Part shown: piece by piece, positions 17,869 through 27,492 of the stretch | How positions within the stretch are numbered: position 1 is the first letter of the stretch | Layout: every line of letters begins with the position of its first letter | NCBI GenBank assembly: GCA_024403515.1 | Contig: JAKSRS010000011.1 | Location: forward strand, 1 to 59,739 | DNA: 59,739 nt | Origin: Lachnospiraceae bacterium | Lineage (GTDB): Bacteria; Bacillota; Clostridia; Lachnospirales; Lachnospiraceae | Reading direction: 5' to 3' | Notes under the pieces: generated by a model | What the model was told of the DNA's origin: nothing | Seen by the model: the letters and a program-made list of their open reading frames with translations, nothing else | Database searches by the model: none | Program-made: the position numbers and the translations under genes

Positions 17869-18483
17869 ATGGCACAGGGTAAGATAACTAATAAACAAGC
17901 TGAAATTCTTGAATATATTAAAGAGGAAATTTTAAAAAGAGGTTATCCTCCGGCTGTTCGTGAAATTTGCGAGGCTGTTAATTTAAGGTCTACATCTTCT
18001 GTTCATTCTCATCTTGAAACATTGGAAAAAAATGGATATATAAGACGAGATCCAACCAAACCTCGTGCTATTGAAATTTGTGATGATTCTTTTCAAATGG
18101 TTAGAACTGATACTGTTAGTATTCCGATAGTTGGTCAGGTTGCTGCCGGTCAGCCGATATTAGCTGAACAGAACATTGATAACTACTTTCCTATTCCATT
18201 GGACAGAGTTCCTTCAGGTGAGGCATTTATATTAAAAGTTAAAGGCGATTCAATGATAAATGTTGGTATTTTCAGTGGTGATAATATTTTAGTTGAATCA
18301 ACTACTAGTGTTAGAAATGGTGACATAGTTGTAGCTTTAATTGATGATTCTGCTACTGTTAAAACATTCTATAAGGAAAAAGATCATATTAGATTACAAC
18401 CCGAAAATGATAGTATGGAACCTATTATAGTTGCTGATTGTACTATCCTTGGTAAAGTATTTGGTGTCTACAGATTTTTCTAG
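17869..18483 (+). CDS. lexA: SOS repressor LexA
   Basis: A 204-residue LexA. Winged helix: [19 protein letters not shown]. Self-cleavage site Ala-Gly in [10 protein letters not shown]. Catalytic Ser in [10 protein letters not shown] and Lys in SATVKTFY. RecA-stimulated cleavage lifts repression of SOS genes. Start at 17869 with AAGGAGGA 6 bp upstream. The four upstream boxes imply autoregulation. Confidence 0.97.
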   Translation: MAQGKITNKQAEILEYIKEEILKRGYPPAVREICEAVNLRSTSSVHSHLETLEKNGYIRRDPTKPRAIEICDDSFQMVRTDTVSIPIVGQVAAGQPILAEQNIDNYFPIPLDRVPSGEAFILKVKGDSMINVGIFSGDNILVESTTSVRNGDIVVALIDDSATVKTFYKEKDHIRLQPENDSMEPIIVADCTILGKVFGVYRFF

Positions 18484-18499
18484 ATAAGGAAGATAATAA

Positions 18500-18528
18500 A
18501 AGGTCTCAGTTAAATTAACTGAGACCTT
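18500..18528. terminator. Bidirectional terminator between lexA and the kinase-like gene
   Basis: AAGGTCTCAGTTAA (18500-18513) and TTAACTGAGACCTT (18515-18528) are perfect complements. A run precedes and T-rich sequence follows, so it serves both convergent genes. Confidence 0.88.
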
Positions 18529-18535
18529 AATATTT

Positions 18536-19168
18536 TTATTTACTTTTTTCTATATCTTCAATATACTGTGCTAAAAGTTTTACGGTATTATCGATTCCTA
18601 ATTTTCCGGAGTTAACACATAAATCATAAGATTCTGCTCTTCCCCATTTTTTGGAAGAATAATAATTATAATATGAAGCACGCTGCTTATCTTTTTTAAT
18701 GAACATATCCTTGGCTTTATTGGGAGTTAGTTCATGATATTCATCATGTGCAAGAATATTTTTAATTTTAAATTCTTCATCTGCATAGATAAAAATATTT
18801 AAAACATTTTCATTTTCAGCTAATGCATAATCAGCACATCTACCAACAATAACGCAAGGACCTTCAGATGCTATTGATTTAATGGCATCAAACTGTGCAA
18901 GGAATACTTTGTGAGAAATAGGCATATCTACGAATGATGATGAATTGTAACCAAATGAGTAAGTATCCATTACCAGATTATATAAAAATGAATTAGTAGG
19001 ACGTTCATCATGATTCTGAATCATTTCTTCACAATATCCGGATTCTTTGGCAGCTCTTGTGATAATTTCTTTATCATAAAAAGGAATATTAAGAGTCTGT
19101 GCAAGTTTTGCACCTATTTCATGACCTGAAGAACCAAATTGACGTCCTATTGTAATTATAGATTTCAT
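18536..19168 (-). CDS. Cytidylate kinase-like family protein
   Basis: A 210-residue P-loop protein with GRQFGSSGHEIG (Walker A-like), then IPFYDKEIITRAAKESG and VIVGRCADYAL, the pattern of the cytidylate-kinase-like family (PF13189) common in Clostridia. It is distinct from true Cmk, and the substrate is unknown. Its own ribosome site is weak (AAAGG about 13 bp before the ATG). Confidence 0.88.
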   Translation of the reverse strand: MKSIITIGRQFGSSGHEIGAKLAQTLNIPFYDKEIITRAAKESGYCEEMIQNHDERPTNSFLYNLVMDTYSFGYNSSSFVDMPISHKVFLAQFDAIKSIASEGPCVIVGRCADYALAENENVLNIFIYADEEFKIKNILAHDEYHELTPNKAKDMFIKKDKQRASYYNYYSSKKWGRAESYDLCVNSGKLGIDNTVKLLAQYIEDIEKSK

Positions 19169-19249
19169 ATATTAGTACCAGCCTTTCGTTTTCAAATAAT
19201 TCAAGGTTATGTGGTAAATTGTTTGAATATATTATAACATTTATATCTA

Positions 19250-20173
19250 TTAAAAAGAACAATTATTTCGCAAATAATTCAATGCTTTTTGAAAATCATC
19301 TGGTAATTCACTATCAAATGAAAGTGTTTCACCACTTGTGGGACTTTTAAAACCTATTGTTTTGGCATGTAACATTTGACCTGAAAGCTTAACTGGTGTT
19401 TTTAAAGTTGAATATACCGGGTCACCCATAAGAGGATGGCCAATAGATTTCATATGAACTCTTATCTGATGTGTTCTTCCTGTTTCAAGCTTGCATTCAA
19501 CATAGGTATATCCATTAAATCTCTCTAAGACACGATAATGTGTTATTGCTTCTTTGCCGTTAGGAACAATGTCCATTTTTTTACGATCATTAGCACTTCT
19601 GCCAAGAGGTTTGTTTATTGTTCCAATATCTTCTTTTATATTCCCATGAACTAAAGCATGATAAATTCTGTTGCAAGTATGTTCTTTTAATTGAGAAGCA
19701 ATAGCATTATGTGAGCTATCATTTTTACATATTATAAGAAGCCCGGATGTATCTTTATCTATACGATGAACTATACCTGGCCTTAATATACCGTTGATAC
19801 CGCTTAACCGTCCTTTTAAGTGCCATAATAATGCATTAACAAGAGTTTGGCTATAGTGTCCTGCTGAGGGATGTACGACCATTCCACGAGGCTTATTTAC
19901 TATACAGACATCATTATCTTCATATACAATTTCTATAGGAATATTTTCGGGTTCTATGGATAATTCAATCATTTCAGGCAAATCTAAAAATATTTCATCG
20001 CCCTCTTTTAATTTATAACTTGCTTTAGTCTTTTTACCGTTTACAAAGAGTCTTCCTTCATCAATACATTTCTGTATATAGGAGCGTGAAAATGAGTCAT
20101 TGAAATCTGATAAGACTTTATCTACTCTTATATCTTCCATCTCTTCAGTTGTCATAAGCTTGATTTCAGGCAT
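19250..20173 (-). CDS. rluD: RluD-family 23S rRNA pseudouridine synthase
   Basis: 307 residues. An S4 RNA-binding domain (about 15-70: RVDKVLSDF...SRSYIQKCIDEGRLFVNG) and a pseudouridine synthase domain with the catalytic Asp in HRIDKDTSGL and the later GRTHQIRVHM and PLMGDPVY motifs. It follows lspA, a widespread pairing in Firmicutes (ylyB). Confidence 0.94.
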   Translation of the reverse strand: MPEIKLMTTEEMEDIRVDKVLSDFNDSFSRSYIQKCIDEGRLFVNGKKTKASYKLKEGDEIFLDLPEMIELSIEPENIPIEIVYEDNDVCIVNKPRGMVVHPSAGHYSQTLVNALLWHLKGRLSGINGILRPGIVHRIDKDTSGLLIICKNDSSHNAIASQLKEHTCNRIYHALVHGNIKEDIGTINKPLGRSANDRKKMDIVPNGKEAITHYRVLERFNGYTYVECKLETGRTHQIRVHMKSIGHPLMGDPVYSTLKTPVKLSGQMLHAKTIGFKSPTSGETLSFDSELPDDFQKALNYLRNNCSF

Positions 20174-20184
20174 AAATCACTCCA

Positions 20185-20733
20185 TTAGATTTCACGAAGT
20201 TTTTTCTCTTTAACTCTTAAAAAGTTTAAATCTTCTTCATTATACTTAAAAATTATAAGTAAAACTAAAAGTAACGAAGATACTGATACATATATATCAG
20301 CAACATTAAAAATTGGAAACTTAATTACCGAAACAAAAATAAAATCAATTACATGATGATATATGATTCTATCAATCATGTTTCCAGATGCACCGGTAAT
20401 AATAAATGACAAAAGAACAACTGCCGGAATAAATTTCCTTTTTCCGGGGATTTTGGCTATAACAAATATAATTGAACCAATAATAATAATCGATACAAAT
20501 ATAAAGAATGCCTCCTGACCTTTCAACAAACCAAATGCAGCACCTTCATTTTCAAGGTAATGCAGTTCAAGTTTACCTGGAATAAAAGATACATTAGGGT
20601 GATCTTTTAATCTGTTATTGGCATATATTTTTGTTAATCTGTCAAATGTTGAGAATATTAAAAAAATAAGTATGGATATAATAATCATTATTTTTTTAGT
20701 ACTCTGACTTTTTTCTTTACTCGATTTACTCAT
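20185..20733 (-). CDS. lspA: Lipoprotein signal peptidase (signal peptidase II)
   Basis: An aspartyl membrane protease of 182 residues that cleaves prolipoproteins. Four membrane helices; the catalytic aspartates lie in GNMIDRI and FNVADIYV, and NEGAAFGL is the conserved loop. The N terminus has a 15-20 residue Ser/Lys-rich extension. It ends 11 bp before rluD and starts 5 bp after the DHQS-like gene. Confidence 0.95.
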   Translation of the reverse strand: MSKSSKEKSQSTKKIMIIISILIFLIFSTFDRLTKIYANNRLKDHPNVSFIPGKLELHYLENEGAAFGLLKGQEAFFIFVSIIIIGSIIFVIAKIPGKRKFIPAVVLLSFIITGASGNMIDRIIYHHVIDFIFVSVIKFPIFNVADIYVSVSSLLLVLLIIFKYNEEDLNFLRVKEKKLREI

Positions 20734-20738
20734 AGATT

Positions 20739-21677
20739 TTAATCCATATCAAAATTTATAAATTCAATGCATTCAGATATTAATTCAGAAGAAATATCAT
20801 CAACTATAGTGTTTCTTCCAATTGCTTTGATAGAAATAAGTGTCTTGTCATTTCTTATATAAGAAAAGGCATTTTCTATCTTTTTAAGGTCATTGGTCTG
20901 GATCGAAATAGGTAAATTAAATGGAACGAACATATCTCTTAATTCATAGAAGTATTCCATTTTTATAAGATCCTTTTTCCAGGATATATAGCTTGATGCT
21001 ATCATTCCCAAGGCAAGACACTCGCCTTTTGTGAATTCATCATTTAATACTTCGTAAAAAGCATTAGAAAATTCATAGCCAAATGTTAAAATTTCCTGCT
21101 CACTATTTTCAATAATTGATTTATTAATCATAACAATCTTTACAAGCATTTCATTTAAAGTATCAATTTCTCTATCTGAAATCTCATACAGATTATCGAT
21201 TAACCACATATAGAGTTTTAGATTCTTGATTATACCTAATCTCATAATATATGAGAAATTGTTATAAAAGTTCTTTTCAGACATGGAAACTAATATGTCT
21301 GTACAGTTGTAAACAACATTAATATTCAAATTTGAATATAATGAGTAATCAGCCATCGACATTATATCAATGGGTAAAATTATAAGATTGGCTTTTGTAG
21401 CAGCTTTATTTAATTTATCAAGTACAATGTTGTCAGCTACTACAATAGCAGTATCGTCGTCTTTTAATTCTTCAATTTCTTTTTCTTTTAATTCAATATC
21501 AGACAATAAATTTGCAATTATTGATGTATATCCTTTTTCTTCATTTTTAGGAAATACAAAAGAAAAATTGTTGCAGTTTAACCCTTTAATAATTTCATGA
21601 AGATTATCAAATGTATTTTCTACATAGATATCTGAGATATTATTAGATGAGAATTTGATTTTAATTGGTTCAGTCAT
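20739..21677 (-). CDS. Degenerate 3-dehydroquinate synthase (AroB)-like protein
   Basis: A 312-residue protein whose order of segments matches AroB: IILPIDIMSMAD (about 99-110; AroB LPTTLLAQVD), IMRLGIIKNLKLYMWL (144-159), TFGYEFSNAFYEVL (198-211; AroB NFGHTFGHAIEAL), KGECLALGM (217-225; AroB HGEAVAIGM) and NDKTLISIKAIG near the end. The metal ligands appear lost: Glu is replaced by Tyr near 143, His by Tyr201, His by Asn205 and Lys217. The GGG cofactor loop is absent (ADNIVLDKL). Catalysis is unlikely. Four genes in the lspA run surround it; the role is unknown. AAGGG precedes the ATG. Confidence 0.7.
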   Translation of the reverse strand: MTEPIKIKFSSNNISDIYVENTFDNLHEIIKGLNCNNFSFVFPKNEEKGYTSIIANLLSDIELKEKEIEELKDDDTAIVVADNIVLDKLNKAATKANLIILPIDIMSMADYSLYSNLNINVVYNCTDILVSMSEKNFYNNFSYIMRLGIIKNLKLYMWLIDNLYEISDREIDTLNEMLVKIVMINKSIIENSEQEILTFGYEFSNAFYEVLNDEFTKGECLALGMIASSYISWKKDLIKMEYFYELRDMFVPFNLPISIQTNDLKKIENAFSYIRNDKTLISIKAIGRNTIVDDISSELISECIEFINFDMD

Positions 21678-21709
21678 TATTTTTACCCTTGTTTCTAATA
21701 TTTATTAAC

Positions 21710-21738
21710 AAAAAAATCCTGCCTTATTAAAGGCAGGA
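21710..21738 (-). terminator. Terminator after sepF
   Basis: TCCTGCCTT (21717-21725) pairs with AAGGCAGGA (21730-21738). On the minus strand it is followed by seven T (21716-21710). It lies 11 bp after the sepF stop and so separates sepF from the DHQS-like gene, at least partly. Confidence 0.9.
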
Positions 21739-21748
21739 CTCAAAATTT

Positions 21749-22219
21749 TTACATATCAAAGGATGCTGCCAAAGTATCCTGTAAATCACCGGAAATATCA
21801 ACTGATGCCGGTGTTGCAATAAAAATATAGTTTGAAATTTTCTGTAAGTTTCCACCTAATGCAAAGCAGCAACCTGAAATAAAATCAAGTGTTCTTTGAG
21901 CAGTTACGCTGTCTGAGTCTTCAAGATTTAAAACTATTGTCTTGTTCTCTTTAAATGTAGCCATTATTTCACGTGATTCACTTACTGATTGAGGTTTAAA
22001 TACACAAACAGAAACATCACTTAAATTAATGGGTTTTCTAGGTTTACTAAATGGTGTTGCTTTAGATATTGATTTGAATTTATTGGATTCATCTTCGTTA
22101 TCCTGAGTATGTTCAACTGTTACGGGATCTTCCTCATAATCATCGTAATCATCATACTCATCATTGGTACCATCATCACCTATTTTCATATAGTTAATGA
22201 ATTTATCCACAAAAGCCAT
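21749..22219 (-). CDS. sepF: Cell division protein SepF
   Basis: A 156-residue membrane-binding FtsZ anchor. It starts with the amphipathic helix MAFVDKFINYMKIGDD, has an acidic linker, and ends in the SepF core: VCVFKPQSVSESREIM, KTIVLNLEDSDSVTAQRTLDFISG, GGNLQKISNYIFIATP. The frame is open into yggS, but the ATG at 22219 gives the family N terminus and has GGGAG upstream. It lies 4 bp after yggS. Confidence 0.95.
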   Translation of the reverse strand: MAFVDKFINYMKIGDDGTNDEYDDYDDYEEDPVTVEHTQDNEDESNKFKSISKATPFSKPRKPINLSDVSVCVFKPQSVSESREIMATFKENKTIVLNLEDSDSVTAQRTLDFISGCCFALGGNLQKISNYIFIATPASVDISGDLQDTLAASFDM

Positions 22220-22223
22220 TCTA

Positions 22224-22931
22224 TTATTCTCCCACATTATAATTTCTTGCGCCAAAAATTGATGTTCCAACTCTGACGTAAGTGGCACCTTCTTCAATGG
22301 CTACCTGATAATCTCCAGACATGCCCATTGAAAGAATTTCCATATCAACATTATCAATGTTTTGATTATTTATGTCAATGGATAATTTCTTTAAGCCTTT
22401 GAAATAAACTCTGTTATATTCAGCATTTTCAACATATGGAGCTATCGTCATAAGACCTTTGATTTTAACATTTTTAAGTTCGGAAATATTTTTCACAAGA
22501 TCAATTACATCTTCCTCGTATACACCAAATTTACTCTCTTCTTTGGCCATATTTACTTCAATAAGAATATTTGTAACAGTATTTTGTTTTAAGGACTCTT
22601 TATCAATTACTTTGGCAAGTTCCAAAGAATCAACACCGTGGATAATATAAGCTTTATTTATCAGATATTTAACTTTATTCTTCTGTAAATGACCAATCAT
22701 ATGAAAACGAATGTCCTTGGGACACTCTTCATATTTCATTGTCAGTTCCTGTACCTTATTTTCACCAAAGTCTCTAACGCCCTCGTTATAGGCAACCATT
22801 AAATCCTCTACAGGTTTAGTTTTACTAACAGCAATTAAGGTCACCTGATCTTTAGAAATATTTGCTTTATTTAAAGTGCTGTCAATTGCACTTCTTACTT
22901 CAGCAAGATTGTCTTTTATATAATCGTTCAT
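22224..22931 (-). CDS. yggS: YggS-family PLP homeostasis protein
   Basis: A 235-residue PLP-binding alanine-racemase-fold protein. The cofactor Lys is in LIAVSKTKPVEDL, with FGENKVQEL, MIGHLQKNK, ESKFGV and SMGMSGDYQVAIEEGATYVRVGTSIFG. The family maintains the free pyridoxal phosphate pool and is not an enzyme in the usual sense. It sits just before sepF, as in most Firmicutes. Confidence 0.96.
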   Translation of the reverse strand: MNDYIKDNLAEVRSAIDSTLNKANISKDQVTLIAVSKTKPVEDLMVAYNEGVRDFGENKVQELTMKYEECPKDIRFHMIGHLQKNKVKYLINKAYIIHGVDSLELAKVIDKESLKQNTVTNILIEVNMAKEESKFGVYEEDVIDLVKNISELKNVKIKGLMTIAPYVENAEYNRVYFKGLKKLSIDINNQNIDNVDMEILSMGMSGDYQVAIEEGATYVRVGTSIFGARNYNVGE

Positions 22932-22951
22932 TTTTTCTATCCTTATTATAT

Positions 22952-24379
22952 TTAATATACAAAATCGTTGTTGGTTACAGTTTTGGCATCAAGAGCAATA
23001 TAGTCAAATGCGTTTAGCCCAAGTGTCTCATTAGCCCCGATTATTGCATATTCATCATTTTCATATAATATTTTTATCTTTTTAAAATCAGCATATCCTT
23101 TATTGATATTATAAACACCAATTAAAGTACCTTGCTTACCAACCGTAAACTCATTATTGGCTGAAATAGCCTCAGAATCAACCACGTTTGCAGCATTAAC
23201 ATATACAAGTACATCGCCTATTGAAAGGTTTGATGTATCAACATAGTATTCTTCTTCTGTTTCTTCGTAGATAGTAATCTCAACGAATTTAGTATATGTT
23301 TCGCCGGAATCTGAAACCATCTTCTTATTAACGCCCAGATTACCCAGGTTTCCGTTTTCAGATACAAATTTCTTGTCAATTAAAAAGAAATTGTTTTCAG
23401 TAATAGATGATTTGGGAATTTTAAGTCCTGTATCTTCTTCTAATAATAATTCAATTTCAACAAATCGATCTTTTACAAAAGAAATCATAGAATTTGTAAA
23501 GGTTAATTCTACAATACTTCCTTCGTTTCCTGATTTAACAATACTTACCTTACCCCATGATTCAGTCTGATTCTTTAAAAATTTAACTTTAACATAATCT
23601 GCATCCGCGAGGTGAATAAGCTCTTCATTTGGAACTAAAATACAAATAGACCAGTTTTCATTATTGGTATATTTATATACGAACTGACCACTTTCAATTA
23701 AATCATCATTTAAATTCAACTTTGATGAATAATTTTCTTCATTGAAATCTTCAAAAGCCAAATCAGAAGCTTTTTTAGTTTCAAATCCATCATAAAAATA
23801 TGTAACAATTCCGGTATCATTTGCATGATAGAAGTTTACAATATCATTTAAATGGAGAGAATTTATTTCATCTATATTATCAAGTAACTGTCTGTTTTCA
23901 ATTTTTAAAAGTTCATTATTAATCTTGCTTTCAAAAGAATAACTATCGGAAAAGGTAGTTGGTTTAAAGGTTCTTGAGAAAAGTTGAAGATCAAGCCTTA
24001 AATCATTTCTTTCAGCATCGGATAATCTGTTATCTACAGAAGGATCCTTTTGTGTTACATCGGATAATTTACCTGATTCATCAATTGCATAAACAAGATT
24101 ATTATAGGCTGCTCTGCTACCTTCGTTTAAAAATAAACTCAAATAACCTGTATCTGTACTTATTACAATAGATTCATCTCTTAAAGCAATACCCTTATAA
24201 ATTCGATTTTCTGATAATGTACCTACTTTAACCTGATATCCGACTATTGATTCATGTTTTGTACTGTTATAAATAGAAATAATAATATATATAAAAATAA
24301 CCACGAAAATTACAATTCCCGGATTAATTTTAGGCCCTTGTTTAATTGGAGTAATATTATTTGCAGAACTATCTTTCAT
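22952..24379 (-). CDS. HlyD-like membrane-anchored protein
   Basis: About 475 residues. One membrane helix near the N terminus (INPGIVIFVVIFIYIIISIYN), then an HlyD-like beta-barrel region: VKVGTLSENRIYKGIALRDESIVISTDTGYLSLF and later GLKIPKSSIT. The helical hairpin is short. The ATG at 24379 follows AAGAAAG; 24403 is an alternative. Members sit next to yggS-sepF in many Lachnospiraceae. No ABC exporter partner is in the window, so an efflux role is doubtful. Confidence 0.75.
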   Translation of the reverse strand: MKDSSANNITPIKQGPKINPGIVIFVVIFIYIIISIYNSTKHESIVGYQVKVGTLSENRIYKGIALRDESIVISTDTGYLSLFLNEGSRAAYNNLVYAIDESGKLSDVTQKDPSVDNRLSDAERNDLRLDLQLFSRTFKPTTFSDSYSFESKINNELLKIENRQLLDNIDEINSLHLNDIVNFYHANDTGIVTYFYDGFETKKASDLAFEDFNEENYSSKLNLNDDLIESGQFVYKYTNNENWSICILVPNEELIHLADADYVKVKFLKNQTESWGKVSIVKSGNEGSIVELTFTNSMISFVKDRFVEIELLLEEDTGLKIPKSSITENNFFLIDKKFVSENGNLGNLGVNKKMVSDSGETYTKFVEITIYEETEEEYYVDTSNLSIGDVLVYVNAANVVDSEAISANNEFTVGKQGTLIGVYNINKGYADFKKIKILYENDEYAIIGANETLGLNAFDYIALDAKTVTNNDFVY

Positions 24380-24416
24380 AATCATCTTTCTTGAAAAATA
24401 CAATTTTTATTCTTAT

Positions 24417-24444
24417 AAAAAGCCCCGGCTATTAAGCCGAGGCT
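24417..24444 (-). terminator. Terminator of the small ATPase gene
   Basis: AGCCCCGGCT (24421-24430) pairs with AGCCGAGGCT (24435-24444), with one mismatch. On the minus strand CTTTTTA follows. Confidence 0.85.
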
Positions 24445-24464
24445 TTAATATCTGATTTTATAAT

Positions 24465-24884
24465 TTATAAAGAAATAATAATCTTTGATTTTACAGATTC
24501 GGGAAGTTCAGCTTCGTTCTTTGAAATTGAAACAATAAAGTTAACATTAAATTTCTCGCTAATCTTATCTAATTTAGCAACTACTGCTTCAAATTCATCT
24601 AATGATGTATTGGACATGGCAAGGAAACCATCGAAATACATTTGTTCAAGATCATGATCCTGAGAAAGAACACCTAAAATAAATCCTAAAAATTCATTAC
24701 TGTTTTCAATCATATATTCTGAAACATCAATAAGTCTTACTTTATTATTGAGTTCATACATATGTTTAGAACTTCTGTCTAAATATACGATATTACCTGA
24801 AATAGATTTGATTTCTGAATTAACCTTATCAAGTAAATGCTTTGTTTTTCCTTTGCCTTTTTCACCTACGATTAACTGAACCAT
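24465..24884 (-). CDS. Small P-loop ATPase of unknown function
   Basis: 139 residues with a Walker A at the very start (VGEKGKGKTKHLL, residues 6-18), a possible Walker B-like strand at QMYFDGFLAMS (about 81-91), and FIVSISKNEAELP near the end. It resembles a minimal P-loop domain with nothing else fused. AGGAGG lies 8 bp before the ATG. It has its own promoter and terminator and so forms a single-gene unit between dacA and the division cluster. Confidence 0.75.
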   Translation of the reverse strand: MVQLIVGEKGKGKTKHLLDKVNSEIKSISGNIVYLDRSSKHMYELNNKVRLIDVSEYMIENSNEFLGFILGVLSQDHDLEQMYFDGFLAMSNTSLDEFEAVVAKLDKISEKFNVNFIVSISKNEAELPESVKSKIIISL

Positions 24885-24940
24885 TGGGATGCCCTCCTAC
24901 AAATAAGTTATCAGACAATTCACTTTTTATCTGTAAATCT

Positions 24941-24969
24941 ATTATAAAATATCACCTATTAAAAAACAA
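24941..24969 (-). promoter_or_regulatory. Promoter of the small ATPase gene
   Basis: Minus strand: TTGTTT (24969-24964), 17-bp spacer, TATAAT (24946-24941), about 57 bp before the ATG. Confidence 0.7.
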
Positions 24970-24994
24970 CTAAAAAACAAATTAATTTAACTAT

Positions 24995-25984
24995 TTACTG
25001 AGTACATCTTAGTAAATCTGTCATCTCATTATAAAGATTATCAAATCCTTCAGCTTTTAGAATAACAGATATATAAGGAATTGAAGCTGTATCTTTTGTA
25101 AGAAGTAATAAACAATGTCCTGCTTCAGTTGTTGTACCTGTTTTTCCACCAACTACAGTTATGTTTTCAGGTGGATAATACATTCCCTGGAAGTACCTGT
25201 TAGTAGAGTTAGCAACAGCATTAATATCATTACCATTAATATCTTTATAAACAGTTTGATATGACTTGGATTGGATAATTTCCAATAATGTGGGATTTTT
25301 AATTACTTCATTAAAAATAAGATATAAATCATATACAGTTGTATAGTGGTTATCATCCGGTAATCCTGTAGAATTTGCAAAATGAGATTGAGTCGCACCA
25401 AGTGATAGTGCTTTTTCATTCATCATCTGTGCAAAGGTTTCAACATCTCCCCCTACATGAACGGCTATTGCAATAGAAACATCATTATAGGATGATATGA
25501 GGGCTAATCTTAATGCCTGATCTAAGGTTAATTTGTCGCCTCTTTTTAATCCTAAAACCACAGCATCTGAAAATCCGGTATCTTCTACGGCTTCAGTACA
25601 AGTGATAATATCATCCATCTGACAATTTTCAACTGCAACAAGGGCTGTTAAAATCTTGGTAATACTTGCAGGATACATTCTTTTGAATGCATTCTGCGAA
25701 AAAACAGTTTCGTTTTTGTCAACGTTTACCAATATACCTGCATCTGCATTGTTTAAAATAAAGTTTTCAAAGGCTACATCATCTGAAAAAACAGCCACAT
25801 TTTCAGCAAAAGCTTTCATGTAGTTGTCTTTACTTGAAAAATCAGTATTTAAAATATCCTTTGATGATGCATCCTTTTCAGACACAGAATATGGCATCCA
25901 TATTTTGTTGTCGCCACAACCTGTAAACATAGATGCCATTAAAATCAATATTAAAGATATTAAAAGTTTATTTGTACATTTCAC
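24995..25984 (-). CDS. D-alanyl-D-alanine carboxypeptidase (S11, PBP5-like), possible lipoprotein
   Basis: A penicillin-binding D,D-carboxypeptidase that trims peptidoglycan stem peptides. Active-site motifs: SxxK in [12 protein letters not shown], SxN in SSYNDVS, KTG in [13 protein letters not shown]. The N terminus has a hydrophobic stretch ending in FTGCG, so lipid anchoring is possible, while the C-terminal anchor helix of PBP5 is absent. I placed the start at GTG 25984; upstream codons overlap mgsA, and the exact start is uncertain. Confidence 0.88.
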   Translation of the reverse strand: MKCTNKLLISLILILMASMFTGCGDNKIWMPYSVSEKDASSKDILNTDFSSKDNYMKAFAENVAVFSDDVAFENFILNNADAGILVNVDKNETVFSQNAFKRMYPASITKILTALVAVENCQMDDIITCTEAVEDTGFSDAVVLGLKRGDKLTLDQALRLALISSYNDVSIAIAVHVGGDVETFAQMMNEKALSLGATQSHFANSTGLPDDNHYTTVYDLYLIFNEVIKNPTLLEIIQSKSYQTVYKDINGNDINAVANSTNRYFQGMYYPPENITVVGGKTGTTTEAGHCLLLLTKDTASIPYISVILKAEGFDNLYNEMTDLLRCTQ

Positions 25985-26363
25985 GCCACTCAAGGTCTCC
26001 ACGATCAAGTGATTTTATAAGTAACTCTGCAGATGCAAGATTTGTAGCTAAGGGAATATTATGCATATCACATAATCTCATTAAATTACTTACATCAGGT
26101 TCATGTGTTTTCTGTGTTAATGGATCTCTTAAGAATATTACAAGATCGATTTCATTGTGTTCAATCTGAGCACCAATCTGCTGTTCACCACCTAAGTGAC
26201 CGGCAAGATACTTGTGAACAGTAAGGTTTGTAACTTCTTCAATTAAACGACCTGTTGTTCCTGTTGCATAGAGGTCGTTTTTACTTAATATACCTCTATA
26301 AGCGATGCAGAAATTCTGCATAAGTTTTTTCTTAGCGTCATGAGCTATTAAAGCTATATTCAT
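25968..26363 (-). CDS. mgsA: Methylglyoxal synthase
   Basis: A 131-residue enzyme that converts dihydroxyacetone phosphate to methylglyoxal. Family motifs: [33 protein letters not shown] and [12 protein letters not shown]. In the loop that reads GPLGGDQQIG in most members, this protein has [10 protein letters not shown], which puts Glu at the catalytic Asp. It follows rodA, the usual clostridial order, and overlaps it by 4 bp. Confidence 0.93.
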   Translation of the reverse strand: MNIALIAHDAKKKLMQNFCIAYRGILSKNDLYATGTTGRLIEEVTNLTVHKYLAGHLGGEQQIGAQIEHNEIDLVIFLRDPLTQKTHEPDVSNLMRLCDMHNIPLATNLASAELLIKSLDRGDLEWREMYK

Positions 26364-27490
26364 AATTGAATACCTTCTTTCCTTTCAGATCCCGCCCCCG
26401 AACGAAATCTAATATTAATGACAAAACCCATTCCAATATATAAACTGACTAAAGACGTTAGTCCATAGCTTACAAAAGGTAAGGGAAGTCCTGTATTAGG
26501 CAATATAAATGTCGTAACACCAATATTGAAAAAAGTTTGTATACCTATAAGTGTACCCATTGCGCATGCAATAACTCTTCCGGCAATATCTCTTGCTCTT
26601 CTTGCAATTAAAAAGCATTCAAAAACGATGAAAAACAAAAGAAATATTACGAAAATACAACCCATAAAACCAAGCTCTTCACCTATAACAGAAAAGATAA
26701 AATCCGTGTCAGGAGCAATAATAAAGTTACCATTTTTCAATGAACTGATAACGTTAGTATTGTATCCTTTCCCCCAGACCTGACCGGATCCGATTGCAAT
26801 AACCGAATTAGTCTGCTGATAGGCGTCATCAACATATTTTTCAGGGTAAATAAATGATAAAATACGTTTACGCTGATATGAGTTTATAAGGTCCTGTCCT
26901 TCTTTTAAAACTATACTTAAAAAGATAATAAGTGAAGGAATGAAAACTGCAAATGCACCTATAATAATCTTCCAACTTAGCCCTGCAACAAGCAAAATAG
27001 AACAAATTGTAACTGTAATTACAATCGTTGTTGACATATCAGGCTGAGAAAAAATTAGAAAAAGTGGAACTGCAGCCAATAACATAAAGCTAATCAGGAA
27101 CCTAAAGGTATTAACTTTCTCCCTATATTTCATAATAAACTGCGCGAAAAAAATAATCAATAAAATTTTAGCCGTTTCAGAAGGTTGAAAGCGAATTCCG
27201 GCGATTTCAAACCAACGTTGGGCGCCACCGGCATTCTTTCCTGCAAATTCTACTAAAAGTAATAATGCGAAATCGACAAAATACCATAACCAGTAGAATT
27301 TTAAAAACAAGGAATAGTCAAATAATGATACTAGTACCATCAAAAAGAGACCAAAAATTGAACCAACTATCTGCTTGGGTACATTAGAAGGATTAGCGCT
27401 GTTTATTGCAAGGATTCCTAATGTATTTATTGCGATAATGACAAATATTAACTTAAAATCATAATCTTTAATATGTAAATTTTTAAACAT
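26360..27490 (-). CDS. rodA: Rod-shape determining glycosyltransferase RodA
   Basis: A SEDS-family membrane protein of 376 residues with about ten helices. It polymerises glycan strands during elongation together with PBP2. Signatures: [31 protein letters not shown], and the closing [27 protein letters not shown]. It begins 2 bp after minC. Confidence 0.95.
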   Translation of the reverse strand: MFKNLHIKDYDFKLIFVIIAINTLGILAINSANPSNVPKQIVGSIFGLFLMVLVSLFDYSLFLKFYWLWYFVDFALLLLVEFAGKNAGGAQRWFEIAGIRFQPSETAKILLIIFFAQFIMKYREKVNTFRFLISFMLLAAVPLFLIFSQPDMSTTIVITVTICSILLVAGLSWKIIIGAFAVFIPSLIIFLSIVLKEGQDLINSYQRKRILSFIYPEKYVDDAYQQTNSVIAIGSGQVWGKGYNTNVISSLKNGNFIIAPDTDFIFSVIGEELGFMGCIFVIFLLFFIVFECFLIARRARDIAGRVIACAMGTLIGIQTFFNIGVTTFILPNTGLPLPFVSYGLTSLVSLYIGMGFVINIRFRSGAGSERKEGIQL

Positions 27491-27492
27491 TA

